A stretch of DNA of 64,000 bases from Pinus tabuliformis (lineage: Eukaryota > Streptophyta > Pinopsida > Pinales > Pinaceae), in assembly GCA_031772625.1 (NCBI GenBank), contig CM062810.1:451918014-451982013 (forward strand), given 5' to 3'. The position numbers and the translations under genes were made by a program. The notes below the pieces were generated by a model. That model had not been told where the DNA came from. It did no database searches and worked only from the letters and a program-made list of their open reading frames with translations. Shown here in pieces: positions 55,271 through 64,000 of this stretch. Within the stretch, counting starts at the first letter, position 1. Each line of letters opens with the position of its first letter.

Positions 55271-57097
55271 CTATTCATCAATGATGTATCCCAGATACTG
55301 AACCTGGGTCATGCCAAAAGTGCATTTCTCCAAATTGGCACATAGCTTGTGTTGCCGCAGTGTTTGGAGAACCTGTCGGATGTGGTGGAGGTGCTCTTCC
55401 CAACTCTGGCTAAAGATCATAATGTCATCCAAGTATACTACTACAAAGGAGTTGGTGAATGGCCGCAAGATGTCATCCATTAGCCTCATAAAGTTTGCAG
55501 GAGCATTTGTCAATCCGAAAGGCATGACAAACCATTCGAAGAGGCCCTCCTTGGATTTGAAGGCAGTCTTCCACACATCGGAGGGTTCGATTGGTACCTG
55601 GTGATATCCTGACTTCAGATCGATCTTGCTGAAATATTTCACCCCCTTTAGTTGGTCTAGGAGGTCATCAATCCGTGGGATCGGGTACCTATTACGGACA
55701 GTGATCTTGTTCAGCGCCCGATAGTCAATACGGAGTCTCCACGTCCCATCCTTCTTCTGTACCAACACGATCGGGCTCCCATAGGGCGATGAAATCGGAC
55801 GGATGTGACCTTTCTGCAGGAGCTCCTGAATCTGCCTCTTGATTTCATCATTCTCCAGAACGGAGCGTCGATAAATTGGTCCATTGGGTAGCGGCGCACC
55901 TGGGGTCAGATCGATGGAGTGCTTGACTTGACAGTGCAGAGGAACCCCTGCCGTGGAGGTGAAGATGTCCTCGTACTCCTCCACAACCTTGTCCATATGT
56001 AGTTTTCGTGCAGAGGGACCCCGTTTGGAGGCCGCAGCAACTGTCTTCTTCTTTCCTTGAGGGCGTATCATCAGGAAAACAAATTTCCTGGTTTTGGAAA
56101 TGATCTTACTGCATTGTTTCGCAGTAATCAAACAGATGGCGGTAGGTGGTGCTACCTGTGGTATCCTGAACAACTTATTTCCCAATGTAATAATAACAAC
56201 ACGGGGCCTTGATTCATACACAACATGTCGCTTCCACAAGTATGGTTGTCCTAGTAACACATCACAAACTTTAAGGGGAGCAATGTCACACAATACCTCA
56301 TCCGTGAAGGGCTTGATGTTGTATGGAAGGCCACACTGCTGGCTCACGCGAAGATCTCGTCCTTGGTGGAGCCACCCGATGGTGTATGGTTGTGGATGTG
56401 CTCTGGTCGGTAAGCCCAACCGCTTCACGACCTCTGCCGAAATGAGGTTCTTTTGACTCCCACTATCAACAATGAACTGTATCGGGAAGCCCTTTACCCA
56501 CATCTGGGAGTGGAAGAGACGCTCCTCCTCCTTTGGATCTTCGGGTTCATTTTTTTGGATCTTCGCTGTAGCAACAGTGGCGCTGGGATCCGCATCAATG
56601 ATCTGCTTCCCTTTTTCATACCCCTTATCGGGTTCTGACTCAGAATCGGAACATGCATCTGATTCTGAAACCTTTAGCTCAGCCACCAGTGACTGCTTGG
56701 CCCGACACTCACTCGTGTTGTGAGTGGAGCTCTTATGGAACTCGCACCATTTTCCAGTGTCCTTTCTCGGCTTCGCAGCGCTGTTCTTTGCTTGTAGCTT
56801 CGGCTGGTTGTGTTCGGCTGTCCCGCCTTGGCTTTGTCCTTTGTTCTGTGTTTTAGGGGCACCTTTCCCCTGCTTTGGATTCGCAGATCCAAAGTCTCGC
56901 TTCTTTTGTTTAAACTTCTGCTCGACCTTGACGACATATCGGTATGCTGCGCCGAGCGAGGGGATGTTTAGGAATTGTATTTCTTCCTGGATGTACTTGT
57001 GCAGGCAGCCACAATATTTGAGTATCAAATGTTGCTCCGAATCCTTGATACCCAACTTTGTGCGAAGGTTATGGAAGAGATTGGTGAACTCCGACAC
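55271..57097 (-). CDS. C2 gag C-terminus, protease and RT, 608 uninterrupted codons
   Basis: The longest open reading frame of the window. It begins inside gag (SEFTNLFHNLRTKLGIKDSE), with a coiled, basic stretch and the zinc-type motif CEFHKSSTHNTSEC at about residue 125. The protease has FIVDSGSQKNLISAEVVKRLG (about 215). RT starts at about 390 (HSIDLTPGAPLPNGPIYRRS), with VLVQKKDGTWRLRIDYRALN, YFSKIDLKSGYHQVPIEPSD, LTNAPANFMRLMDDIL and the active site VVYLDDIMIFSQSWEEHLHH. All visible catalytic residues are intact. The start codon given by the open frame is within gag; the true polyprotein start is at 57689, with a frame break near 57100-57240. Confidence 0.9.
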   Translation of the reverse strand: MSEFTNLFHNLRTKLGIKDSEQHLILKYCGCLHKYIQEEIQFLNIPSLGAAYRYVVKVEQKFKQKKRDFGSANPKQGKGAPKTQNKGQSQGGTAEHNQPKLQAKNSAAKPRKDTGKWCEFHKSSTHNTSECRAKQSLVAELKVSESDACSDSESEPDKGYEKGKQIIDADPSATVATAKIQKNEPEDPKEEERLFHSQMWVKGFPIQFIVDSGSQKNLISAEVVKRLGLPTRAHPQPYTIGWLHQGRDLRVSQQCGLPYNIKPFTDEVLCDIAPLKVCDVLLGQPYLWKRHVVYESRPRVVIITLGNKLFRIPQVAPPTAICLITAKQCSKIISKTRKFVFLMIRPQGKKKTVAAASKRGPSARKLHMDKVVEEYEDIFTSTAGVPLHCQVKHSIDLTPGAPLPNGPIYRRSVLENDEIKRQIQELLQKGHIRPISSPYGSPIVLVQKKDGTWRLRIDYRALNKITVRNRYPIPRIDDLLDQLKGVKYFSKIDLKSGYHQVPIEPSDVWKTAFKSKEGLFEWFVMPFGLTNAPANFMRLMDDILRPFTNSFVVVYLDDIMIFSQSWEEHLHHIRQVLQTLRQHKLCANLEKCTFGMTQVQYLGYIIDE

Positions 57098-57236
57098 GTC
57101 TTGGTCCCTTCCCTGCCGCAGCGTGGTCCACTTTATGTATTCATCCTCATAGCTTCCGACAGGGTAGAACTACTCCTTGATGGCATCTCGAAACGAATCC
57201 CAGGTGGGTGTAGCTAAAAATAGTGAGCCAGTACTT

Positions 57237-57689
57237 TCATCCTTCTGCTCGTAGTAGACAGTCCTTGATGTGGGGGGCTGCTTTGAGAAGAGAAAAAACA
57301 ACCTTTTCCCGACTCGAAAATTGATGAACAGAACAATAACCCTCTAGCAGATTTAACCATTTATCTACGGCATCTACGTCTATCTGACCCTCGAATATGG
57401 GGATTTCAAAATTAACTTGTACCTTAAAGGGTGTGGCGTTTCCAGAGTAGCTGCTGGAAGCCGATGCGTTGGTTCTGGGTAGCCGCTGAAGGATCTGGGC
57501 AAAGCTGTCCATCATCGCGTTCCGTTGTCGCTCGAGGGCTTCTTCGAGCAAGATTTTGATGGGATCTCCTGCCCCCTCGTCTTTCTTCTCGTCTGCCATG
57601 GGAGGCCGTCGGGATTTGCGAGGCTGGTCTTGCAAAGGTTCAACTAGTTCAAGCCCTAACTCCTTATATCCCGACCTTGTTGGGGACAT
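57237..57689 (-). pseudogene. C2 gag N-terminus
   Basis: MSPTRSGYKELGLELVEPLQ, a coiled stretch with LEEALERQRNAMMDSFAQIL, and the capsid segment NFEIPIFEGQIDVDAVDKWL. Ends at a TAG in KDCLLRAEG near 57237. The 57098-57236 gap continues gag in broken frames. Confidence 0.85.
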
Positions 57690-57717
57690 GCAAAGAAAAA
57701 CAGAGAAAAAGCAGACC

Positions 57718-58352
57718 GCTCTGATACCACTGATCCGGATTTAAACAGGAACGCAACAAATTACAGAGATAACCATATACACAAAGATGCAGCGGAAATA
57801 ATACTTCATTTCATTAATGGAAAATACTGAAATATGCTTACAACCAAAAATGGAAATAAACCAGCTAGGGCGATGGTAGCTTATCTCTAAGAAGAGATGT
57901 GATGGCTACATGCCTCTGAACTGTATTATAATGAGGCTCGAAGCGCTATTTATTGTTGAGAAACAATGGAAAACCCTTAACATTCCAAAACCTAACCCTA
58001 GGAGATGAAACGCCAAACTGTGGGCCCCGTTTGGGGTAAATTGGTACATCAACTTCCTGGGGTCGTAACTTTGGCATATGATCTCTGTTTGACGCATACA
58101 ATATCTCATTAAAAGATATATCCGAGCACTATCATTGTTGGAACGGGCAACATCGGTAATGGACCCATGTTGCCCCCAGATTCCCCAAAAAATGTCGTTT
58201 AGGGCCTCAAAACAGCTCCGGAAGTTCAGGACCCGAAAAACTGCTAAAAATAATAAGTTGTGCTACAATTAAGGAAACTGAAAATGCTGAGAAAGACAAT
58301 GGTGGGGTTCCAGGTGGACTTCGCAGGTGGCCACCAATATCCACCTGGATCA
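57718..58352 (-). repeat. C2 primer site and 5' LTR
   Basis: Primer site TGGTATCAGAGC (minus, 57718-57729), one base from the LTR 57731-58352 (622 bp; TGATCCGGATTTAAAC to CCACCTGGATCA). Confidence 0.9.
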
Positions 58353-60197
58353 AGAGCTTACAGAGATCATCCAGAAGCAGCAATCAGTGATTGAGGCCTT
58401 ATCCCTTGACTTGGAGAGGGCCAAGTGGAAAATGAAGTACCTGGAGCAGAGAAACAAATAGCTAGAGGATGAATGGGCGATTATGGAGCTGCAAAACATT
58501 CGTGAGCATCGCCAAGTTGCTCAAAGGAGAAGAGTTGAGCTCACATCATTGGAGCAAGAGATTAATGGGGATCGGGAGGCACATCTTGAGAGTGTGAACA
58601 TGCACTTGGAGAGGCTACTGGACAAGGCTGATCAGGACCTTGCCTTGTTGAGACACATGGCTTATCATTACAGGACACGAAATATGAGTGCAAGGGCCTG
58701 TATAAGGAGCTTAAAGGCGAAATTGAGGAAAGCAACAAGAAAGGAAAAAGAGGAAAAAGAGAAATATTGGCTTCGAATCTTGGTTGAGGCTTCCTTGGCC
58801 CATCATAACACCACATAGAGAACCTCTAGCCCAAATTTCAAGAAAGTTGGGGAATTTTTGGTCACATGACAAATTTTTGGGCAAAATACAGGGTTTTTCT
58901 CCCTATGCACCGTGCCACTAGCGTGGTGCTAAAAATATAGAGCTCCAAATGAGGAATGGTTTGCATTTTTGGATGCATCATGGAAAATCATGACTACTGG
59001 TGCCCGGATAAGAAATTTGGGCAAGATCTAAGTCTCCAGGAGGTCAAAAACACCCAAAAAATGGCCTCTCTGCCCCTTTTTTGACACATAGGAAGCAGTC
59101 TTGGGAGAATGAAGATTTGGAGGTGCAAATGAGAACCAAATTCAAAAATTCTAGTTGGGATAGAAAGTAGACAGGACAAGATTTTCAACCAGCCCTCTTG
59201 GGCACGTTTTGGACACCTGAAAGTGCCCCAAAACAGGCCCCAAAGTAGCACGGCGCACAGAGAAAATGGCACGGCGCACAGAGGAAAAATTGCCAAATTT
59301 GCTTCCGTTTCGCAAAATTTCGATTCGCGACTTCTCCAAGTGGGCCTGCTCATCTACACTTTAGTTTTTTGGCACCAAAGGTGGCATTTAAAGCATTTTC
59401 TTTCCATATGGACTTCTATCCAAGTGGCGAAGGAAGGCAAACGATCACCCAAGCCAAAAGTCATGTTTGTAGCGCTGCACCTGTAGCTGATGGTTGGCTC
59501 TTCATCTCCATTTTGTAATGATTCAAATAGCTCCCCAACCCTTGGGTGTTTTATCTCTTCATGGCACATTCTATATATTGTATGTAAACCATTTGCAAAG
59601 GGTTGGTTAGTTTGTAACTTCTGGGAGACTGCGGAAAAGAAACTCTATTTCTTCACTGTGTATTTTTTATAGAGGATTAATGAAAGGCAGTGACTCTGTT
59701 TCATGAAATTCTTGTGGCTGTGAGTGTATAAAATGTGTCTCTTATGTTTTGATATGTATTTCGTTATGTTTCATAATTCAATTCATGTTCATTTCCAGTG
59801 AAATTTTATGAGTGAGATTAGGTAGAATTCAATTTTATTGCTCTGCCTGTGGGAAAATTTCATGTTCAGTGTTCTTCTTCTATTGAAAAGGATTCATGTT
59901 CCTATGCCTTTTTCACACTCCTCAGCAATCTCTCCATTCCGCGTTATTCCAAACTAAATTGTTACACTTTCTGCCTGCCTTGCCTCTCGAAGTAATCTAT
60001 GCCTTTGTATTAAATTCTCTGTTCTTTTCTTGACCGTTGGTCCCATATCAGACCGTGTTTTGCTTACCTATTTCACTGAGCGTGACTTGGAGAGAGCCCT
60101 CTCCTGTTCTAGTAGGGCTAGCTACCAGACTGAGCTTGGTTTGTGGTTACCCTGATTTTTTCCTTCCTTCAGCCTAGGGTAGATTTAGGTGCTAACA
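58353..60197 (+). repeat. G 3' LTR, second part
   Basis: Resumes the LTR at AGAGCTTACAGAG (LTR1 about 36979) and ends GGTGCTAACA. A 21-bp unit with CACGGCGCACAGAG is doubled at 59248-59288 but single in LTR1 (about 37864). Confidence 0.88.
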
Positions 60198-60202
60198 GAT
60201 TG
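60198..60202. repeat. Target site duplication of G, right (GATTG)
   Basis: Copy of GACTG (34456-34460) with one transition. Confidence 0.78.
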
Positions 60203-62082
60203 GAAAGAAACCCTCTCTTTCACATTTGAGGGTATTTGGATGTGATGCATATGTACATGTTCCAAAGGAGAAAGGAACCAAGTTGGATAGTAAATCTGAA
60301 AAGTGCATCTTTATTGGGTATCAGGATGGTTTAAAGGGTTATAAGATTTGCAACCCAGTAACAAGGAAAGTTGTGTACAGCAGAGATGTGGTGTTCAGAC
60401 AGGTGAAAGATGTTATTAAACATGAAGTCCAACCAAAGGAATCTGAGAAGATAGAGTTTGAGCTTAAGGAGGAAGAATCAGACTCTACAACATAGGAGGA
60501 ATCAAAAGATGAAGAGCCACAAACTCTAGGTATGAGAAGATCAGTTCGAGAAAGAAGGCAGCAAGAAAGGTATAATCCATCTACTTTCTATTCAAATTTT
60601 GCTTTATCTATTACTGAGGATGATCCCAAAACTCTGGAGGAAGCAGTAGATTCAGAGAATGGAAAAATCTAGAAAGAGGCCATGGTTGATGAAACGACAT
60701 CTTTGCACAAAAATGAGGCATGAGATCTGGTGGAGTTGCCAGCTAGAAGGAAACCCATTGGTAGAAAATGGGTGTTCAAGAAGAAGACAAATGTGAGAGG
60801 AAAGGTGGAGAAAAATACAAAGCTCGGTTGGTAGCAAAAGGTTATTCATAGGTGCTAGGAATTGATTTCGGTGATATTTTTTCTTCTGTTGCCAAGGTAG
60901 CTTCTATTAGATTACTTTTATCTACTACTGCTATTGATTTGAGGCAGAACAAATGGATGTGAAGACAACATTTTTTCATGGGGATCTGGAAGAGAAGCCT
61001 GAAGGATTTGCGGTGAAGGGTAAGAAAGAACTGGTATGCAAGTTAAGGAAGTCTCTGTATGGGTTAAATCAATCACCAAGGATGTGGTATCAGAAATTTT
61101 ATACATTTATACGGGGACTTGGCTTCACCAGAAGCAAAGAAGATCACTGTGTGTATTTTAAATTAATTGGTTACCGTGTTATTTATCTGGTCTTGTATGT
61201 GGATGATATGTTGCTGGTTGGAAATGACAAAGAAATTAGCCAAGATTTGAATACCCAATTGTCCTCCAAATTTGACATGAAAGATCTTGGTGCTGCAAAC
61301 TATATTTTGGGAATTGAAATTAAAATAGATCGAGCAAAGAGGAAGCTCTGGTTAAACCAGAGGAAGTATGTCAAGGCAATATTGCAGAGGTTTAATATGT
61401 AGGATGGTAAACTGGTGAAGGTTCCTATCCCTGTAGGTATAAAGTTATCTGCCGAACAGTGTCCCAAGACATAAGAAGAGGAAGAGGACATGTCCCATGT
61501 TCCATATGCAAGTGTACTCGGTAGTCAGATGTATGCAATGGTCTGTACTAGACTAGACATTACACATGTAGTGGGAGTATTGAGCATGTTTATGTCAAAA
61601 CCAGGGAAGGAGCACTAGACAACAGTGAAGCGTTTTTTCAAGTATTTGCGTGGCACTAGTGATTATGGTTTTTGCTACCAAGGAAGACCAAGATTAGACA
61701 GAGCATTGGATATTCATTGCTTTGTTGATGCAGTCTAGGTTGGAGATTTGGATTAGAGAAGATCTACAAGTGGGTATGTGTTTAAGCTATTTGGAGGTGC
61801 AGTCAGCTGGATGAGTAAGAAATAATCTATAGTGGCACTATCAAGTACAGAGGCAGAATACATGGCAGCCACTCATGCAAGCAAGGAAGCATTTTGGTTG
61901 CAGAGATTATGTTGTAGTATGGGGTTAGTACAGGGAGCTCTAAGGATAGAATGTGACAGCCAAAGTGCAATTTTCTTGGCAAAGAACCCTACTTACCATT
62001 CAAAGACAAAGCACATCGATGTTCAGTATCACTTTGTGAGGGATATGATAGAAGACAAAAAGGTGTTTTTGTTAAAGGTGGA
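60203..62082 (+). pseudogene. E1 copia linker, RT and RNase H
   Basis: Resumes after G with GKKPSLSHLRVFGCDAYVHV in broken frame, then KCIFIGYQDGLKGYKICNP and an acidic linker. RT: MDVKTTFFHGDLEEKPEGFA, SLYGLNQSPRMWYQKFYTF, the active site LVLYVDDMLLVGNDKE (61190 on) and FDMKDLGAANYILGIEIKID. RNase H: SGYVFKLFGGAVSWMSKK, VALSSTEAEYMAATHASKEA and CDSQSAIFLAKNPTYHSKTK. Stops at about 60495, 60670, 61400, 61472 and several later. Cut at 62082 by E4. Confidence 0.85.
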
Positions 62083-62700
62083 TGTTAGAAAAATATATCT
62101 TATAGAGCAATGGAACACATAAAATATTGCAGAAATATAAACACAGAAAATGCATAAGACAAGAGAGACACAGATATACGTGGTTCACCCAGTTTGGGCT
62201 ACGTCCACGGAGAAACAACCAGTCCTTCCTTTTATATTATCCAACAAACTAAAGAGATACAACCTACAACAGATCTGCTATAATTCCCTCTTCGCTCTCA
62301 ATCTCCTCTCTCTTCCTCACTCAGAGTAAAGATCTACATAGATGCAATATAATTCCCTCATATATAGAGAGGGGTTTCCTTCTAAGGAAAAAAACCCTAA
62401 ATTAAACGTGACTTCTACCATTAGATCTTTGCCTAATGAATGACCCAGATTGACTATGAAATTACAACATTTTACAACGCAATATTACATCTATTTTTAG
62501 CTTCGGGGGCACTGCCCCTGACTCCCCTGCCAGGGGGGCTCTCAAAGGTCACAGCTGGCCCCCCTTGGACCCCCCTCGGTCCCCCCTCCAGTGAATATTT
62601 TATGGGCAACATTGCCGCCCCATTATGAACTGGGGTCCAATGCACCGATACCTTTGAATACAGAAGATAATCAAGCTCCACACCCACCAATCTACCACTT
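62083..62700 (-). repeat. E4 3' LTR and purine tract
   Basis: On the plus strand from TGTTAGAAAAATATATC to CACACCCACCA (62689), about 607 bp. The minus-strand purine tract AAGTGGTAGAT precedes it (62690-62700). A C/G-rich segment (about 62503-62592) contains pairs of GGGGG and CCCCC runs. Confidence 0.65.
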
Positions 62701-62799
62701 GGAGACTGATTATAGCAACTCCATCGCCGCTTCATTTGTTGGAAAATGACTCTACTTTGGACCTGCCTATTTCTCATCTTCTTCATCATACTTAAATAC

Positions 62800-63998
62800 C
62801 AATTGAAACTAAGTATATTCTTAGTTTCTCCCTGGTTACAACTTTTGTTGACATATCTACATGATTTTGGCTAGTGTGTATCTTTTCCAGCTTCAACTGT
62901 CCATCTTCCAATACTGACCATATGAAATGTTACCTGAGTTGTATATGTTTAGTCTTGGAATGAAATTCATAGTTCTTTGCAAGATGTACAGCACTCTCGT
63001 TGTCACTGTATAGCCTGCCTAACTCCTGCTTCTTACCCAATTCATCCAGAAACCTTTGTAAACAAATCATTTCTTTACTAGCCTATATAGCAGCAACATA
63101 CTCTACTTCTGTTGTTGAGAGTGCAACAAAACTTTGCAGTTTTGAGACCCAATTGACATCAGTTCATCCTACAGTAAACACATACCTTGTTGTGCTCCTC
63201 CTGTTATCTCTATCACCGACCATATCTACATCAACATACCCCTGTAGAGCAATGTTTGAACCACCAAAGCATAATGCTTGATTTGTGGCACCTCTCAAAT
63301 ACCTAATAATCCACTTCACCACCATCCAATGTTCTTTTCCTGGATTGTTCATGTACCTGCTTACAACTCCCACTGTATATGCAATATCAGGCCTTGTGCA
63401 GACCATTTCATACAAAAGTTTCCAACTACTCATGCATATGGAACTTTAGAAATATGAGCCATTACTTCCTGAGCCTTGAGACACTCCTCCTTACTTAATT
63501 TGAAATGGCTAGCCAAAGGTATACTAACTAGTTTTTCATTATGCATATTAAACCTTTTCAACACCTTTTCTATGTACTCAGTTTGAGACAATGTTAATTT
63601 GTGATTCTTCCTTTCTCTAGTTATTCTCATACCAAGGATTTGTTTTGCAGCACCCAAATCCTTCATTACAAATGAGTTTTCCAATTAGCACATTTATTTC
63701 CTGCATGTTAGAACCTGAAACAAGCGTGTCATCTACATACAACAACAATATAATATTCCTGCCATCATTTTTCCTTTTGAGATAAACACAATGATCAGAG
63801 TGACATCTAGTATAACCTTGTTCAGACATAAACCTGTCAAATTTTAGATGCCTTGGAGCCTGTTTTAATCCATACAAGCTCCTCTTCAATCTGCACACTA
63901 GTTTCTCCTTCCCTTTTACCTCATATGCTTATGGTTGTTACATATATATCTCTTCCTCCAAATACCCATAGAGAAAGTTTGTCTTTACATCTAACTTC
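62800..63998 (-). pseudogene. E4 copia RT and RNase H
   Basis: From right to left: RT MCRLKRSLYGLKQAPRHLKF, the active site ILLLYVDDTLVSGSN (63770-63730), FVMKDLGAAKQILGMRI (63684 on), then RNase H VCTRPDIAYTVGVVSRYMNN, LCFGGSNIALQGYVDVDMVG and DRDNRRSTTRYVFTV (63433-63164), ending with ESAVHLAKN and HSKTKHI sequence near 62990-62930 in another frame. DMVG stands where DWAG is usual. Confidence 0.8.
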
Positions 63999-64000
63999 TC

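Larger units (their letters stand above)
53645..58352 (-). mobile_element. C2: family C gypsy element truncated at its 3' end
   Basis: Minus-strand element with a complete 5' LTR (57731-58352), primer site, gag, protease, RT, RNase H and integrase. It stops in the integrase C-terminal part at 53645; the integrase tail, polypurine tract and 3' LTR are lost together with about 100 bp of the G LTR. It supplies the pol domains that C1 lacks. Confidence 0.88.
52709..58818 (+). pseudogene. LTR-encoded protein of G, copy in LTR2 (split by C2)
   Basis: Same protein as 35934-37444. The first part (52709-53644) keeps one frame without indels and has four nonsense codons: 53048 (GE*W where LTR1 has GEQW), 53447, about 53459 and about 53492. 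At least three are CAG to TAG. C2 and a deletion of roughly 100 bp replace the acidic linker. The coiled-coil part resumes at 58354 (ELTEIIQKQQSVIEALSLD) with one TAG (58459) and is open from 58483 to 58818. LTR1 has none of these stops but has a frameshift that this copy lacks. Confidence 0.75.
34461..60197 (+). mobile_element. G: giant gypsy (Tat/Ogre-type) element with coding LTRs
   Basis: LTR1 (34461-38881, 4421 bp) and LTR2 (51222-60197, interrupted by C2) flank gag, protease, an extra RNase H, RT, RNase H and integrase in one orientation. The primer site TGGTGACTCCATTGGGGA starts four bases after LTR1 and resembles that of Tat/Ogre-type elements rather than the initiator-Met site of every other element here. 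Without E5 and C2 the element is about 15.1 kb. The polyprotein is largely in one frame before E5 and one frame after it, broken mainly by single nonsense codons. Each LTR contains a reading frame of about 500 codons. Confidence 0.88.
32088..62082 (+). mobile_element. E1: copia element split by giant element G
   Basis: The left part (32088-34460) has a 5' LTR fragment, primer site, gag, zinc knuckle, protease and integrase. The right part (60198-62082) resumes in the integrase-RT linker and continues through RT and RNase H. The coding sequence joins across the insert (EVW...T then GKKPSL) if one target copy is removed. The start of its 5' LTR and its 3' end are lost, the latter at E4. Confidence 0.88.
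62083..64000 (-). mobile_element. E4: copia element, 3' part, runs off the window
   Basis: Minus-strand 3' LTR (62083-62689), purine-rich tract, then RNase H and RT going right. It interrupts E1 and is not closely related to it. The rest lies beyond the window. Confidence 0.82.

Noticed and set aside
34461-60197. Segmental duplication of a host gene instead of LTRs for the two 4.4-kb repeats of G
   Set aside because: The repeats begin and end with TG/CA-type ends, flank a complete gag-pol, are followed by a primer site, and are bounded by matching 5-bp target copies in E1.
1-64000. tRNA or rRNA genes
   Set aside because: The only tRNA-like matches are 12-18 base primer sites of retroelements; no cloverleaf or rRNA sequence was recognised by eye.

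Overview
The window is plant nuclear DNA made almost entirely of LTR retrotransposons that are nested in one another and decaying. I see no convincing host gene, rRNA, tRNA or CRISPR array. The mixture of Ty3/gypsy and Ty1/copia elements, plant initiator-Met primer sites, very long elements and deep nesting suggests a large-genome vascular plant, most likely a gymnosperm or a fern. That placement is an inference; no lineage marker gene is present.

Left part (1-11275). A decayed acidic/coiled-coil reading frame of unknown function runs from the window edge to about 1800. It is followed by a gypsy element, 'family A' (2306-10844, minus strand), bounded by matching LTRs and a 5-bp target duplication AAGAG. 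Inside it is a scrambled mosaic of its own family: eight LTR pieces in both orientations, gag and protease remnants on both strands, two tandemly doubled primer-binding sites, and a large LTR palindrome.

Middle (11276-32087). 'Family B' is a long minus-strand gypsy element (about 11276-29283). It has 1.1-kb LTRs, a gag, a protease, an apparent second gag-like domain, RT/RNase H, integrase and a 3.3-kb extra region after the integrase. It was interrupted by C1 (20338-23711, target duplication TTTGT), a gypsy derivative that lost most of pol, and by E3, a truncated copia element lying in its 5' LTR. E2 (30230-32087) is another truncated copia copy of the E3 family.

Right part (32088-64000). 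Copia element E1 (plus strand) was split in its integrase by a giant gypsy element G (34461-60197). G has 4.4-kb LTRs, a primer site resembling those of Tat/Ogre-type elements, and an extra RNase H domain upstream of RT. Each LTR contains a reading frame of about 500 codons. G was itself interrupted by copia element E5 (41913-47828, target duplication TTGCC) inside its extra RNase H, and by gypsy element C2 (53645-58352) inside its right LTR, in the middle of the LTR reading frame. E1 is cut at 62082 by the 3' LTR of another copia element, E4, which runs off the window.

Relative order of events, from nesting: E1 before G, and G before E5 and C2; B before C1 and E3. The observation most worth pursuing is the coding sequence in both LTRs of G. 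Its two copies carry different, independent lesions, so it was probably intact when G inserted.
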